From: Anaerolineae bacterium
GTDB taxonomy: Bacteria > Chloroflexota > Anaerolineae > Anaerolineales > Anaerolineaceae
Direction of reading: 5' to 3'
DNA length: 64,000 nt
NCBI GenBank assembly: GCA_013314735.1
Contig: JABUFD010000001.1
Span: 248,001-312,000 of the forward strand
Shown here: positions 26,891 to 34,086 of the stretch, piece by piece
Layout: each line of letters opens with the position of its first letter
Position numbering within the stretch: the stretch's first letter is position 1
The notes under the pieces: model-generated
What the model saw: only the letters and a program-made list of their open reading frames with translations
What the model was told of the DNA's origin: nothing
Database searches by the model: none
Position numbers and translations under genes: made by a program

Positions 26891-26925
26891 ATCCCAGGGA
26901 TTTCTACATTCCCTGGGACCTTTTT
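26891..26925 (+). terminator. Terminator after the Gfo/Idh/MocA gene
   Basis: TCCCAGGGA (26892-26900) pairs with TCCCTGGGA (26910-26918), then CCTTTTT. It lies between convergent genes. Confidence 0.82.
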
Positions 26926-26965
26926 GCTAAATCAGGCTGGTCAGAAACCAGCATCTACAACTGGA

Positions 26966-28483
26966 TCACTCTGGCAGGGCGAAACCGTTCTCTTCGACAC
27001 TGCCCTCACCAAGTTCAAGCGGTTCAACAACTTCAACCGGTGCGGCTTCCAAATTCGCAGGTTTGCGACTGGCACGGCGCTGCTGCCACCAGCGGTAGCA
27101 CCACATTACAATCGCGCCGAGGCCGAAGAAGGTGGCGGTGACGCCGATGAACCAGCCCAGCACTGGGATGGCGCGCGCCACTGCGTACAGTGTGATGCCG
27201 ATCAGGGCTGCCAGCCAGGCGCGCCCGGCGTTTTCACCTTCCTGCGGCTTGAGAATTACGCGGCCCAGCCAGAACGCCACCACCAGTTTGCTCAGGTGGC
27301 TGACAGCCAGGTTGAACGCGGTGAAGACCACGGCCAGGCTGGAGAAACCCAGGGTGCCGGCAGCAGATCCCAGCTTGCCAAAGCTGAGGAGTGCCACCAG
27401 CAGGGCGGCAATCGCGATCAACCCAGCGGCAATCAGCGCGGCCAGGTAACCGCCAAAGAAGGAGGCGGCACCGTAGCCCAATGAAGCCCAGGGCTGGGTG
27501 CGCAGCACCGCAACCGTTTCCTCAAATGGTTTGCGGCACAGCCACAGTACCAGGGAGCCAAGGATGGCGAGCGCCATGAATCGGCCGATGTTGTTCCGCA
27601 TCCAGTGCCAGGCAACCCGTGCGGGGCCAAAATGAACCCTGTCGTCTTCCCATCCGGGATGGGGATCGGGAGTATTCTCTTCGGTTGTATCCGGGACGGG
27701 AGTTTGCAGCACCACACCGCCTTCGGGCTGGGTGCCCAGTTCGGGCATGCCCACCATGTTGGTGATGATCGTCAATTCACCCGCAATCCGCGCCGCATCG
27801 GTGATGTTCAATCCACCCTGCATACGCGGGGGCGGATTCTGCAAACCGGGGTAGTTGAAGCTGTAGTAGGTGTAGGTATCATGCGGCTGGGTGCTGCTGA
27901 TCTCCACCTGCATGTCACCACCGATGGTTCCGCTGAGTTCAACGGCTTCCGCGGCAATGCGCGCGTCATCCGCGATCTCCCCTGCCAGCCTGGTCTGCAT
28001 CCCGCCGTAGAACAGATCACGGCCAATGAAGGTTTCTTCTTCCATGCCGAGGTTGTAGGCGCCCACGTACAGGTTACCGTCCGCGCGTGCGCCGTCTTCC
28101 AGCAGGACATTGCTGGCACCGCCGAAAATGGAACCCGCCACGGTGCCCTTGACGATCACTTCAGCCGCCCCGGCAAACAGGTTGCCGCCAATACGGGCAT
28201 CCTTGCCGATCTCGACTGTCTGGCCGAAGACGAACAGGTCGCCTTCCACCGTACCGTTCACTTCCACCTGGCTGCCCATCGCGATCACCGAGCCGGTGAC
28301 CAGGCCCTCGATCGTGACGATCTCCGCCGCAATCAACAGATCATCATCGATGACCTCGTCCGCCCCGACCGTGCCGTCATCGGTGATCTCGGCGGCCTGG
28401 ACGGGGGTGACCGCCACAAACAACAGCCCGAAGATCATCAGCACGGCCAGCATGCCGGAGCATTTGATCCAAAATTTGTTCAT
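26966..28483 (-). CDS. Secreted bactofilin-like domain protein with C-terminal membrane helices
   Basis: A 505-residue protein with a signal peptide (MNKFWIKCSGMLAVLMIFG, cleavage near 'VQAAE'), a long run of short beta-repeats (about 36-230) of the bactofilin/polymer-forming kind ('VEGDLFVFGQTVEIGKDARI', 'VKGTVAGSIFGGASNV'), a Pro-rich linker and four or so C-terminal membrane helices (about 310-450). Classical bactofilins are cytosolic; an exported version suggests a surface scaffold, but its role is unknown. The ATG at 28483 has GGAGGAAAAC upstream. The open frame further upstream overlaps the divergent RecA-like gene and is not coding. Confidence 0.78.
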   Translation of the reverse strand: MNKFWIKCSGMLAVLMIFGLLFVAVTPVQAAEITDDGTVGADEVIDDDLLIAAEIVTIEGLVTGSVIAMGSQVEVNGTVEGDLFVFGQTVEIGKDARIGGNLFAGAAEVIVKGTVAGSIFGGASNVLLEDGARADGNLYVGAYNLGMEEETFIGRDLFYGGMQTRLAGEIADDARIAAEAVELSGTIGGDMQVEISSTQPHDTYTYYSFNYPGLQNPPPRMQGGLNITDAARIAGELTIITNMVGMPELGTQPEGGVVLQTPVPDTTEENTPDPHPGWEDDRVHFGPARVAWHWMRNNIGRFMALAILGSLVLWLCRKPFEETVAVLRTQPWASLGYGAASFFGGYLAALIAAGLIAIAALLVALLSFGKLGSAAGTLGFSSLAVVFTAFNLAVSHLSKLVVAFWLGRVILKPQEGENAGRAWLAALIGITLYAVARAIPVLGWFIGVTATFFGLGAIVMWCYRWWQQRRASRKPANLEAAPVEVVEPLELGEGSVEENGFALPE

Positions 28484-28501
28484 TGTTTTCCTCCAATCAT
28501 T

Positions 28502-28515
28502 AAAACAAGTGTTCA
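28502..28515. promoter_or_regulatory. Possible LexA-type (SOS) box ahead of the RecA-like gene
   Basis: AAACAAGTGTTC at 28503-28514 resembles the Gram-positive LexA box GAAC-RNRY-GTTC with one mismatch in the first half-site. It lies in the 54-nt gap between the divergent bactofilin-like and RecA-like genes, 23 nt before the RecA-like ATG, where a repressor could block transcription. The match could be chance. Confidence 0.35.
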
Positions 28516-28537
28516 TTATTAATTTACGCAAATTGGC

Positions 28538-29197
28538 ATGGAAGGTTTCAACCCTGATTGGCAAGATTGCCCGGCGGAATTGCAGGTATCGGCGATTGGC
28601 AGGATAGAACATTTGTACTACGATGATGATGTGAATGACCTTGTCCCTGTTTCTGACCTGCTGATCGATGAAGCGCGGGGGTGCTGCGTACTGATCGGCC
28701 CGTACGCGGCGGCGGATGTGCTGCTGCGCCTGGCGGCACAGCTGACCGTGCAGCAGCCGGTCAACATCCTCGATGCCGCCCTGCGCTTTGATGTACACCA
28801 TGTGGCGCGCCTGCTGCGGCAGCGTTCCACCGCCATTTACGATGCACTCGAGCGTATTGAACTGGTGCGGGTGTTCAATGCCTGCCAGCTGGTGGATGGC
28901 CTGCGCGCCTTTGAGCGTGACCGCGCCCCGGTGCTGATCTTTGGCGCGTTGGCATTGTTTGAAACCGATATCCTGGGTAGCCAGCGCGAGCGGCACCTGC
29001 TGGTTTCCTATTTTGACCTGCTGCGCCGCATGGGGGCGGAGCGGTTGTTGTTCATCGGGCTGAAACCAGCGGAGCGCCTGCGCCAGGCGCCGTGGAATCA
29101 ACTGTTATATGATGCGGCGCGCGTGTATGACCTGTCGATGCAGGAGGAACCGCAAAGCGCGCAGCAATTGGACCTGTTTGGAGGGTTGGATGGGTAA
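28538..29197 (+). CDS. Inactivated RecA-fold protein with C-terminal sliding-clamp motif
   Basis: A 219-residue protein with the layout of a RecA/ImuA-type domain but no functional ATP site. At residues 54-61 it reads GPYAAADV exactly where GPxxxGKT is expected: the Gly, Lys and Thr are Ala59, Asp60 and Val61. The Walker B strand 'APVLIFGALALFE' has Gly instead of Asp. It ends with 'QQLDLFGGLDG', a good match to the beta-clamp-binding consensus QLxLF. I infer a non-catalytic partner for a DNA polymerase, like ImuA. There is no clear Shine-Dalgarno. It overlaps the next gene by 8 nt and lies upstream of a family B polymerase gene. Confidence 0.65.
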   Translation: MEGFNPDWQDCPAELQVSAIGRIEHLYYDDDVNDLVPVSDLLIDEARGCCVLIGPYAAADVLLRLAAQLTVQQPVNILDAALRFDVHHVARLLRQRSTAIYDALERIELVRVFNACQLVDGLRAFERDRAPVLIFGALALFETDILGSQRERHLLVSYFDLLRRMGAERLLFIGLKPAERLRQAPWNQLLYDAARVYDLSMQEEPQSAQQLDLFGGLDG

Positions 29198-29456
29198 ATC
29201 GGTTCGCACCATTACGGACGCATATCATCTCGAAGGGCAAATCCTGTCCAATTTTCGGCGCGGACTGCGGCGGCAGGACCAGGCGGTGCTGGATGAACTG
29301 CTGAGCTATACCCACAAGCACCTGGCGGCGGCATCGCTGGCCTCGGATGCCCTGCCGATGGAGATGTTCCTGCTGGCGATGATCCTGGAGCAGCAAAAAG
29401 AGATCGAAGCGCTGCGCGTGCGGCTGCAGCGCTTAGAACAATCGGCTGCTGGCTAA
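29190..29456 (+). CDS. 88-residue helical protein coupled to the RecA-like gene
   Basis: A small, almost wholly helical protein of 88 residues ending in a heptad-like stretch 'QQKEIEALRVRLQRLEQ', a likely coiled coil. The ATG at 29190 has GGAGGG upstream and overlaps the RecA-like gene stop by 8 nt, which means coupled translation and probably a shared complex. Its 3' end overlaps the convergent SRAP gene by 24 nt. No family recognised. It could mediate dimerisation or bridge to the polymerase. Confidence 0.65.
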   Translation: MGKSVRTITDAYHLEGQILSNFRRGLRRQDQAVLDELLSYTHKHLAAASLASDALPMEMFLLAMILEQQKEIEALRVRLQRLEQSAAG

Positions 29457-30122
29457 TGGCTCCACGCACATGGGACTATTGATCCTGGGACTGTTAACGG
29501 CATGCGAAACCGGGTAGGCCTTCATCTCATCGGCGGGGAAGGTTTGCAGCAGTGCTGCCAGCTGCTCCGGCATCAGCCTGTCGAGCCATGCCAGGCGGTC
29601 GCTGCCGCGCAGGATCACCGGCATGCGGTCATGCACGGCCGCCACCAGCGGGTTGGGTTCACAGGTGAGGATGGTGCAGGTTTCAATTGTTTCGCCGTCG
29701 GGCGGTGTCCAGCGCGACCACAGCCCGGCGAAGGTCATCAACCCGCCGCTGGCCAGCGAGAAAAAATGCGGCTGCTTGTTGCTGCCGCCAGTTTTTTCCC
29801 ATTCATAGAAACCATCGGCCAGCACCAGGCAGCGCTTCTGCTTGAAGGCATCGCGGAAGGCGGGTTTCTCCGCGGCGGTTTCGGAACGGGCGTTGATGAA
29901 ACCGCTGACCGATTTCCCATCCGCGGCGGGTTTCATCCAATGCGGGATCAATCCCCACTGCATCAGGCGCAGTACGCGCTGCGGGTCCTTCACCATTACC
30001 GGTACCATCTGCGAGGGGGTGATGTTGTAGCTGGGCGACCAGTCTTCAGCACCCTCAAACGGCAGGCCCATCTGTTCGGCAATTTCCTCCGCCTTCAGGC
30101 GCAATGTATATCTTCCACACAT
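29433..30122 (-). CDS. SRAP-domain protein (YedK/HMCES), abasic-site DNA crosslinker
   Basis: A 229-residue SRAP protein. It begins MCGRYTLR, where Cys2 (after Met removal) forms a stable crosslink to abasic sites in single-stranded DNA; the conserved 'NITPSQMVPV', 'GLIPHW', 'INARSETAAEKPAF', 'GFYEW' and 'HDRMPVIL' motifs are present, including the Asn, Glu and His of the active site. HMCES/YedK shields abasic sites from error-prone processing. It is divergent from the family B polymerase and convergent with the RecA-like pair, so it shares a damage-response neighbourhood. Confidence 0.93.
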   Translation of the reverse strand: MCGRYTLRLKAEEIAEQMGLPFEGAEDWSPSYNITPSQMVPVMVKDPQRVLRLMQWGLIPHWMKPAADGKSVSGFINARSETAAEKPAFRDAFKQKRCLVLADGFYEWEKTGGSNKQPHFFSLASGGLMTFAGLWSRWTPPDGETIETCTILTCEPNPLVAAVHDRMPVILRGSDRLAWLDRLMPEQLAALLQTFPADEMKAYPVSHAVNSPRINSPMCVEPLASSRLF

Positions 30123-30137
30123 GGTTTTCTTCCTTTG

Positions 30138-30190
30138 TTGATGCGCACTTATTTTTTAATTATACAACCCGTGTCCAGACTCCGGGTTGT
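30138..30190 (+). promoter_or_regulatory. Polymerase B promoter with overlapping inverted repeat
   Basis: TTGATG (30138-30143), a 17-nt spacer and TATACA (30161-30166) form a good promoter toward the polymerase gene. The inverted repeat ACAACCCG (30164-30171) and CGGGTTGT (30183-30190) overlaps the -10 end and the predicted start of transcription, a typical operator position. The same gap must hold the promoter of the divergent SRAP gene. Confidence 0.5.
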
Positions 30191-30232
30191 CAAAACCGGA
30201 ACCTGCCGTACCCGGATGGCAGGGGGTGGGTG

Positions 30233-32503
30233 ATGAAGAGCGCAGCCGTGCCCCAATCGACAGCGCTGCAGGAGATCAGTGGCTGGCTGCTGGATATTTA
30301 CACCCACCCGCAAAGCGGCCATACCTGCCTGTGGATCATCCGTGACGACGGGCGGCGGATGTGCCTGGCGCACCACGTCCCGGCGATTTTTTACATGAGC
30401 GGCGCGTCCGAAGCGCTGGCGCAGGCGGAGGGTTTCCTCTACCAGGCTTTCTCGGCCTGGGTGCAGGTGCGGCAGGAGCATGTACGCCGTCCCATCCATG
30501 CCAGCCAACAGCCGATCCTGGCAGTGCGCACCCCCAACGAGGTGGTGATGCGGCGCGTGTTCCGCGCACTGGAAGACCAGTTCCCCGCGCTGGATTATTA
30601 CAACGTCGATTTAAACGCCTCGCTGCTGTATGCCGCGCGTTACAATCTGTTCGCGCTGTGCCGTGTGCGCGCCGTGGCGGATGCGGAACGCCGCCTGCGG
30701 ACGATCGAAACCGGCGACAGCCGCTGGAACCTTGATTTGCCGGCGCCGCCGCTGCGCGTGTTGGAAATCCGTCCCAATGCCAATCCGCGTGCCGAGGCGC
30801 CTACCCTGGTCAGCATCAGCGCGGGCGGACGCCAGTTCCGGCATGCCTTTGCCACGGAGCGGGAATTGGCGCGGGTGGTGGCGCCTTACCTGCGGCGCTA
30901 TGATCCCGACATTCTCGTGACCGAGTACGGTGATGCCTACCTGATCCAGGCGATTGCCGAAGGCGCCCGGGGTTGGGTGGAGAGTGTGCCCCTGAATCGC
31001 GATCCCGATGCCCCGCTGCAGACACTCAAGGAGCGCTCGTACCATTCGTATGGGCAGCTGTATTTCCGCCCTTCGGCCGTGTTCCTGGCAGGCCGGCACC
31101 ATATTGACATGCATTCTTCCTTTTTCTGGCAGGATTCCGGCCTGGATGGTATTCTCGAGGTGGCGCGGGTGACGACACAATCGCTGCAGCGCGCGGCGCG
31201 CACCACCCCCGGTACCGGGATTTCCTCGATGCAGATTGTGGAGGCGCTGCGCAGCCATATCCTGGTGCCTTACAAGAAACAGCAGCCGGAGCGCAAGCGC
31301 AGCGCTGTCAACCTGCTGCAGCATGACATGGGCGGGTTCATCATGCAGCCGATCATCGGGCTGCACCAGCAGGTGGGGGCGGTCGACTTCATCAGCATGT
31401 ATCCTTCCCTGATGGTGCAATGCAATATATCACCGGAGTGCATTCCGCATGGGCTGGAAGAAGACCACGACGATCCCGGACTGATCCCGCGCACGCTCAA
31501 GCCGCTGCTGGACAAGCGCGTGGAACTCAAGCTGCGGATCGAGGAACGCCCGCCCAATGATCCGCGCTGCGATGATGACCGGCTGCGCTCTGATGCCCTG
31601 AAATGGCTGCTGGTCACCTGCTTTGGCTACCTGGGCTACAAGAATGCGCGTTTTGGGCGGATTGAATCGCATGAGGCAGTTACCGGCGCGGGGCGCGAGG
31701 CGCTCTTGCTGGCCAAGGATGTGGCAGAAGATATGGGGTTCCTGGTGCTGCACGCGATTGTCGACAGCCTGTTCGTGCAGAAGCCCGGATGCGATTTGAA
31801 GGGTGATTTTCATTCCCTGCTGGATGCAATCTCACAGCGCACCCGCCTGCCGATTGGGATTGACGGGGTGTTCCGCTGGGTGGCGTTCCCGCCTTCACGC
31901 ATGGATGCGCGCGCATCGGTCCCCAACCGCTATTTTGGCGTGTTCCAGGATGGTTCGTTGAAGGTGCGCGGGATTGAATCGCGGCGGCGGGATGTGCCGC
32001 CGTTTATCAAGGAAACCCAGATGGAAGTGCTGCACCTGCTGTCAAAAGCAGAGTTGCTGGACGAAACGCGCTACCTGCTGCCCGGCATTTTGAAGTTTGT
32101 CGAGGAGCGCCGCCGCGCATTGGCAATGAACGAAGTGGAGCCGGTGAAGCTGGTGATCCGCCATAAGCTGTCACGTGCGCTGGCGGAATACCGCGTGCAG
32201 ACGCCAGCCTCGATTGCCGCGCGTGAATTGACCGCCCATGGGCGCGACCCCCAGCCGGGCGAGGTGATCCAGTTCCTGCATGTGCGCGGCAAAATACCGG
32301 CCCGGCTGTGGCAGCCCGGCTGCCCCCTCAGTCCCAAAGAGATTGACCCGCGCCTGTACCTGCGTATTTTTGACCGGGCGATGGATACCGTGCTGGGCCT
32401 GTTCCGGCAACGCTTCCCGGAAATTCACCACCAGGGGGAGCAGTTGGGGCTGTTCGCGCCCAGTGAAATCTCCCGCCGCCAGCTGGGCTCGGGTTGGCGC
32501 TGA
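30233..32503 (+). CDS. Divergent family B DNA polymerase with degenerate exonuclease and altered motif C
   Basis: A 756-residue family B polymerase. Motif A is intact in 'VDFISMYPSLM' (Asp385). Motif B reads 'LKWLLVTCFGYLGYKNARFG', keeping Lys457 and GYLGY but not the usual NSxYG. Motif C reads 'HAIVDSLFV' where YxDTDS is expected: the first Asp is Ile509 and only Asp511 remains. Later 'NRYFGVFQDG' and 'VRGIESRRRD' match the family. The 3'-5' exonuclease is degenerate: the DxE of Exo I is lost ('LRVLEIRPN', residues 174-182) and Exo II lacks Asn and Asp. The C-terminus holds 'GEQLGLFAP', a clamp-binding motif. I infer a translesion or structural polymerase. The ATG at 30233 follows GGGGGTGGGTG. 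Confidence 0.85.
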   Translation: MKSAAVPQSTALQEISGWLLDIYTHPQSGHTCLWIIRDDGRRMCLAHHVPAIFYMSGASEALAQAEGFLYQAFSAWVQVRQEHVRRPIHASQQPILAVRTPNEVVMRRVFRALEDQFPALDYYNVDLNASLLYAARYNLFALCRVRAVADAERRLRTIETGDSRWNLDLPAPPLRVLEIRPNANPRAEAPTLVSISAGGRQFRHAFATERELARVVAPYLRRYDPDILVTEYGDAYLIQAIAEGARGWVESVPLNRDPDAPLQTLKERSYHSYGQLYFRPSAVFLAGRHHIDMHSSFFWQDSGLDGILEVARVTTQSLQRAARTTPGTGISSMQIVEALRSHILVPYKKQQPERKRSAVNLLQHDMGGFIMQPIIGLHQQVGAVDFISMYPSLMVQCNISPECIPHGLEEDHDDPGLIPRTLKPLLDKRVELKLRIEERPPNDPRCDDDRLRSDALKWLLVTCFGYLGYKNARFGRIESHEAVTGAGREALLLAKDVAEDMGFLVLHAIVDSLFVQKPGCDLKGDFHSLLDAISQRTRLPIGIDGVFRWVAFPPSRMDARASVPNRYFGVFQDGSLKVRGIESRRRDVPPFIKETQMEVLHLLSKAELLDETRYLLPGILKFVEERRRALAMNEVEPVKLVIRHKLSRALAEYRVQTPASIAARELTAHGRDPQPGEVIQFLHVRGKIPARLWQPGCPLSPKEIDPRLYLRIFDRAMDTVLGLFRQRFPEIHHQGEQLGLFAPSEISRRQLGSGWR

Positions 32504-32512
32504 TGTGCGGGA

Positions 32513-33946
32513 TCAGGGTGTATCCTGGGGCAGGATGGAAGGGATCTCGAACCAGAAGATGGAACCACTGCCGGGGATTGAATCTACGCCGATGGTGCCC
32601 TGATGGGCTTCGATCACGCGCCGGGTGATCGAAAGCCCCAGCCCGGTGCTGCGTTCTCCGCCGGTGGGCTGTGCCGATAAGCGGCTGAAATCCTTGAACA
32701 GGCGGTCGCGTTCGACCGGGGAGATGCCTGGCCCCTGGTCCTGTACCTCCACACGCCAGGCTGTGTCTTGTGGCATCGCACGCACGATGACGGTACTGCC
32801 GGGCGGGGAATATTTGACAGCATTGGAGAGCAGGTTGTCGAGTACCTGGCGCATGCGGGGGATGTCAATACAGGCCGTGCCTTCCGGGATTGTATCCAAA
32901 ATAATGCGGGTATTTTTGGGTTCTGCCAGGAACTGGTTGCGCCGCACGGCATCCTCCAGTAATTTCCGCATCGGGTAGTAGATTGGATCGAGGGTCACTT
33001 TGCCGGATTCGATGCTGGTTACATCGAGCAGGTCGTTGAGGAGCATACCCATGTGTTGCGCGGTTTCATGGATGTCATGGATGAAATCCGCCCGTTCAAG
33101 ATCAGTTAATTGAATAGCTGGCATGGCAAGCAATTCGGCAATGTTCTGGATGCTCGCAATCGGGTTGCGCAGGTCGTGTGCGGCAATGCCGAGGAAGGTA
33201 TTTTGCAGGTTATTCAGGCGCTGCACTTCGCTGTATTGCTGCTCCAGTTGTTTCTTTTGCCGGGCGAGGATGCTGACGAGGTGGCCCTTTTCGACAATCA
33301 CCGAAAGCTGCCCGGCGATCTGCATATAGATCTCGGCGTGTGCCGCGGCATAGGTATTTTCACGGCAGCTGGAGAAGAACATGAATCCGATTGGGATGCC
33401 GTTTGCGATCAATGGGCAGGTGAGGGAGGAACGGACGCCTTCTTCCACCATCAGACGGGTGGATTCGGAGGAGGGTTTGGCAGCCAGGTAGTCTTGCAAG
33501 TCGTTAATGATGCGGGGCAGGCCGCTTTGCAGGATGGTTTCCAGGCTGCTGCCGCTCATTTCGCAGGTATACTCTTTGGCGAGTTTCAGAGGGGTGTATT
33601 CCGCCCGTGCCCAATGCGCGCGCAGGATGGTTCGCTGGTTCTCGAGCAGGGAAAATCCGATCCGGTCATACGGGATGAAATTGCGGAAGTCCTCGTAGAT
33701 GTGCTCCAGCACTTCTTCCAGCAGCAAACCAGAATTGATGGCTGAGGTGAGTTGGTTCAGCTTTTGAATTTCCTGGTAGCGGTTTTCCAGGTTGAGCGCC
33801 AACAGCTGCAGGGCTTTGCCCAACTGACCAATCTCATCTTCGGGCTGGTCCGGGATGCGGATGCGAAAATTACCCTCGATCAACTGGTTGGCAGCCTGGA
33901 TCAGGCGCAATATGCGGGTATCCTGTGAATTTTGCTGATTATCCAT
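32513..33946 (-). CDS. Soluble sensor histidine kinase (HAMP-like, GAF, HisKA, HATPase)
   Basis: A 477-residue kinase with no membrane helix. An N-terminal HAMP-like helical segment (about 10-60) leads to a GAF domain (about 70-220), a coiled coil, a HisKA domain with the phospho-acceptor His257 in 'GIAAHDLRNPIASIQ', and a HATPase domain with the N box 'LDNLLSNAVKYSP', 'DQGPGI' and 'STGLGLSITRRVIEAH'. It should sense a cytosolic signal through GAF. No response regulator is adjacent, so it is an orphan. Its 3' end is convergent with the polymerase gene, 10 nt apart. Confidence 0.9.
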   Translation of the reverse strand: MDNQQNSQDTRILRLIQAANQLIEGNFRIRIPDQPEDEIGQLGKALQLLALNLENRYQEIQKLNQLTSAINSGLLLEEVLEHIYEDFRNFIPYDRIGFSLLENQRTILRAHWARAEYTPLKLAKEYTCEMSGSSLETILQSGLPRIINDLQDYLAAKPSSESTRLMVEEGVRSSLTCPLIANGIPIGFMFFSSCRENTYAAAHAEIYMQIAGQLSVIVEKGHLVSILARQKKQLEQQYSEVQRLNNLQNTFLGIAAHDLRNPIASIQNIAELLAMPAIQLTDLERADFIHDIHETAQHMGMLLNDLLDVTSIESGKVTLDPIYYPMRKLLEDAVRRNQFLAEPKNTRIILDTIPEGTACIDIPRMRQVLDNLLSNAVKYSPPGSTVIVRAMPQDTAWRVEVQDQGPGISPVERDRLFKDFSRLSAQPTGGERSTGLGLSITRRVIEAHQGTIGVDSIPGSGSIFWFEIPSILPQDTP

Positions 33947-34086
33947 AGCTGTTCCGCCTCCGGGCGAATGTGATTCTTATTCTTATATTAACATATCTTA
34001 ATTGATATGCCAGTGCATTGGCCGGATTTTCACTGTCTGAAAAACATCTGTTACACTTAGTGGAGTTTTGGCAACAGGAAAGAACC

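Noticed and set aside
28484-29101. Upstream extension of the bactofilin-like gene on the minus strand
   Set aside because: A clear signal peptide with GGAGG site starts at 28483, and the extension is antisense to the RecA-like gene.
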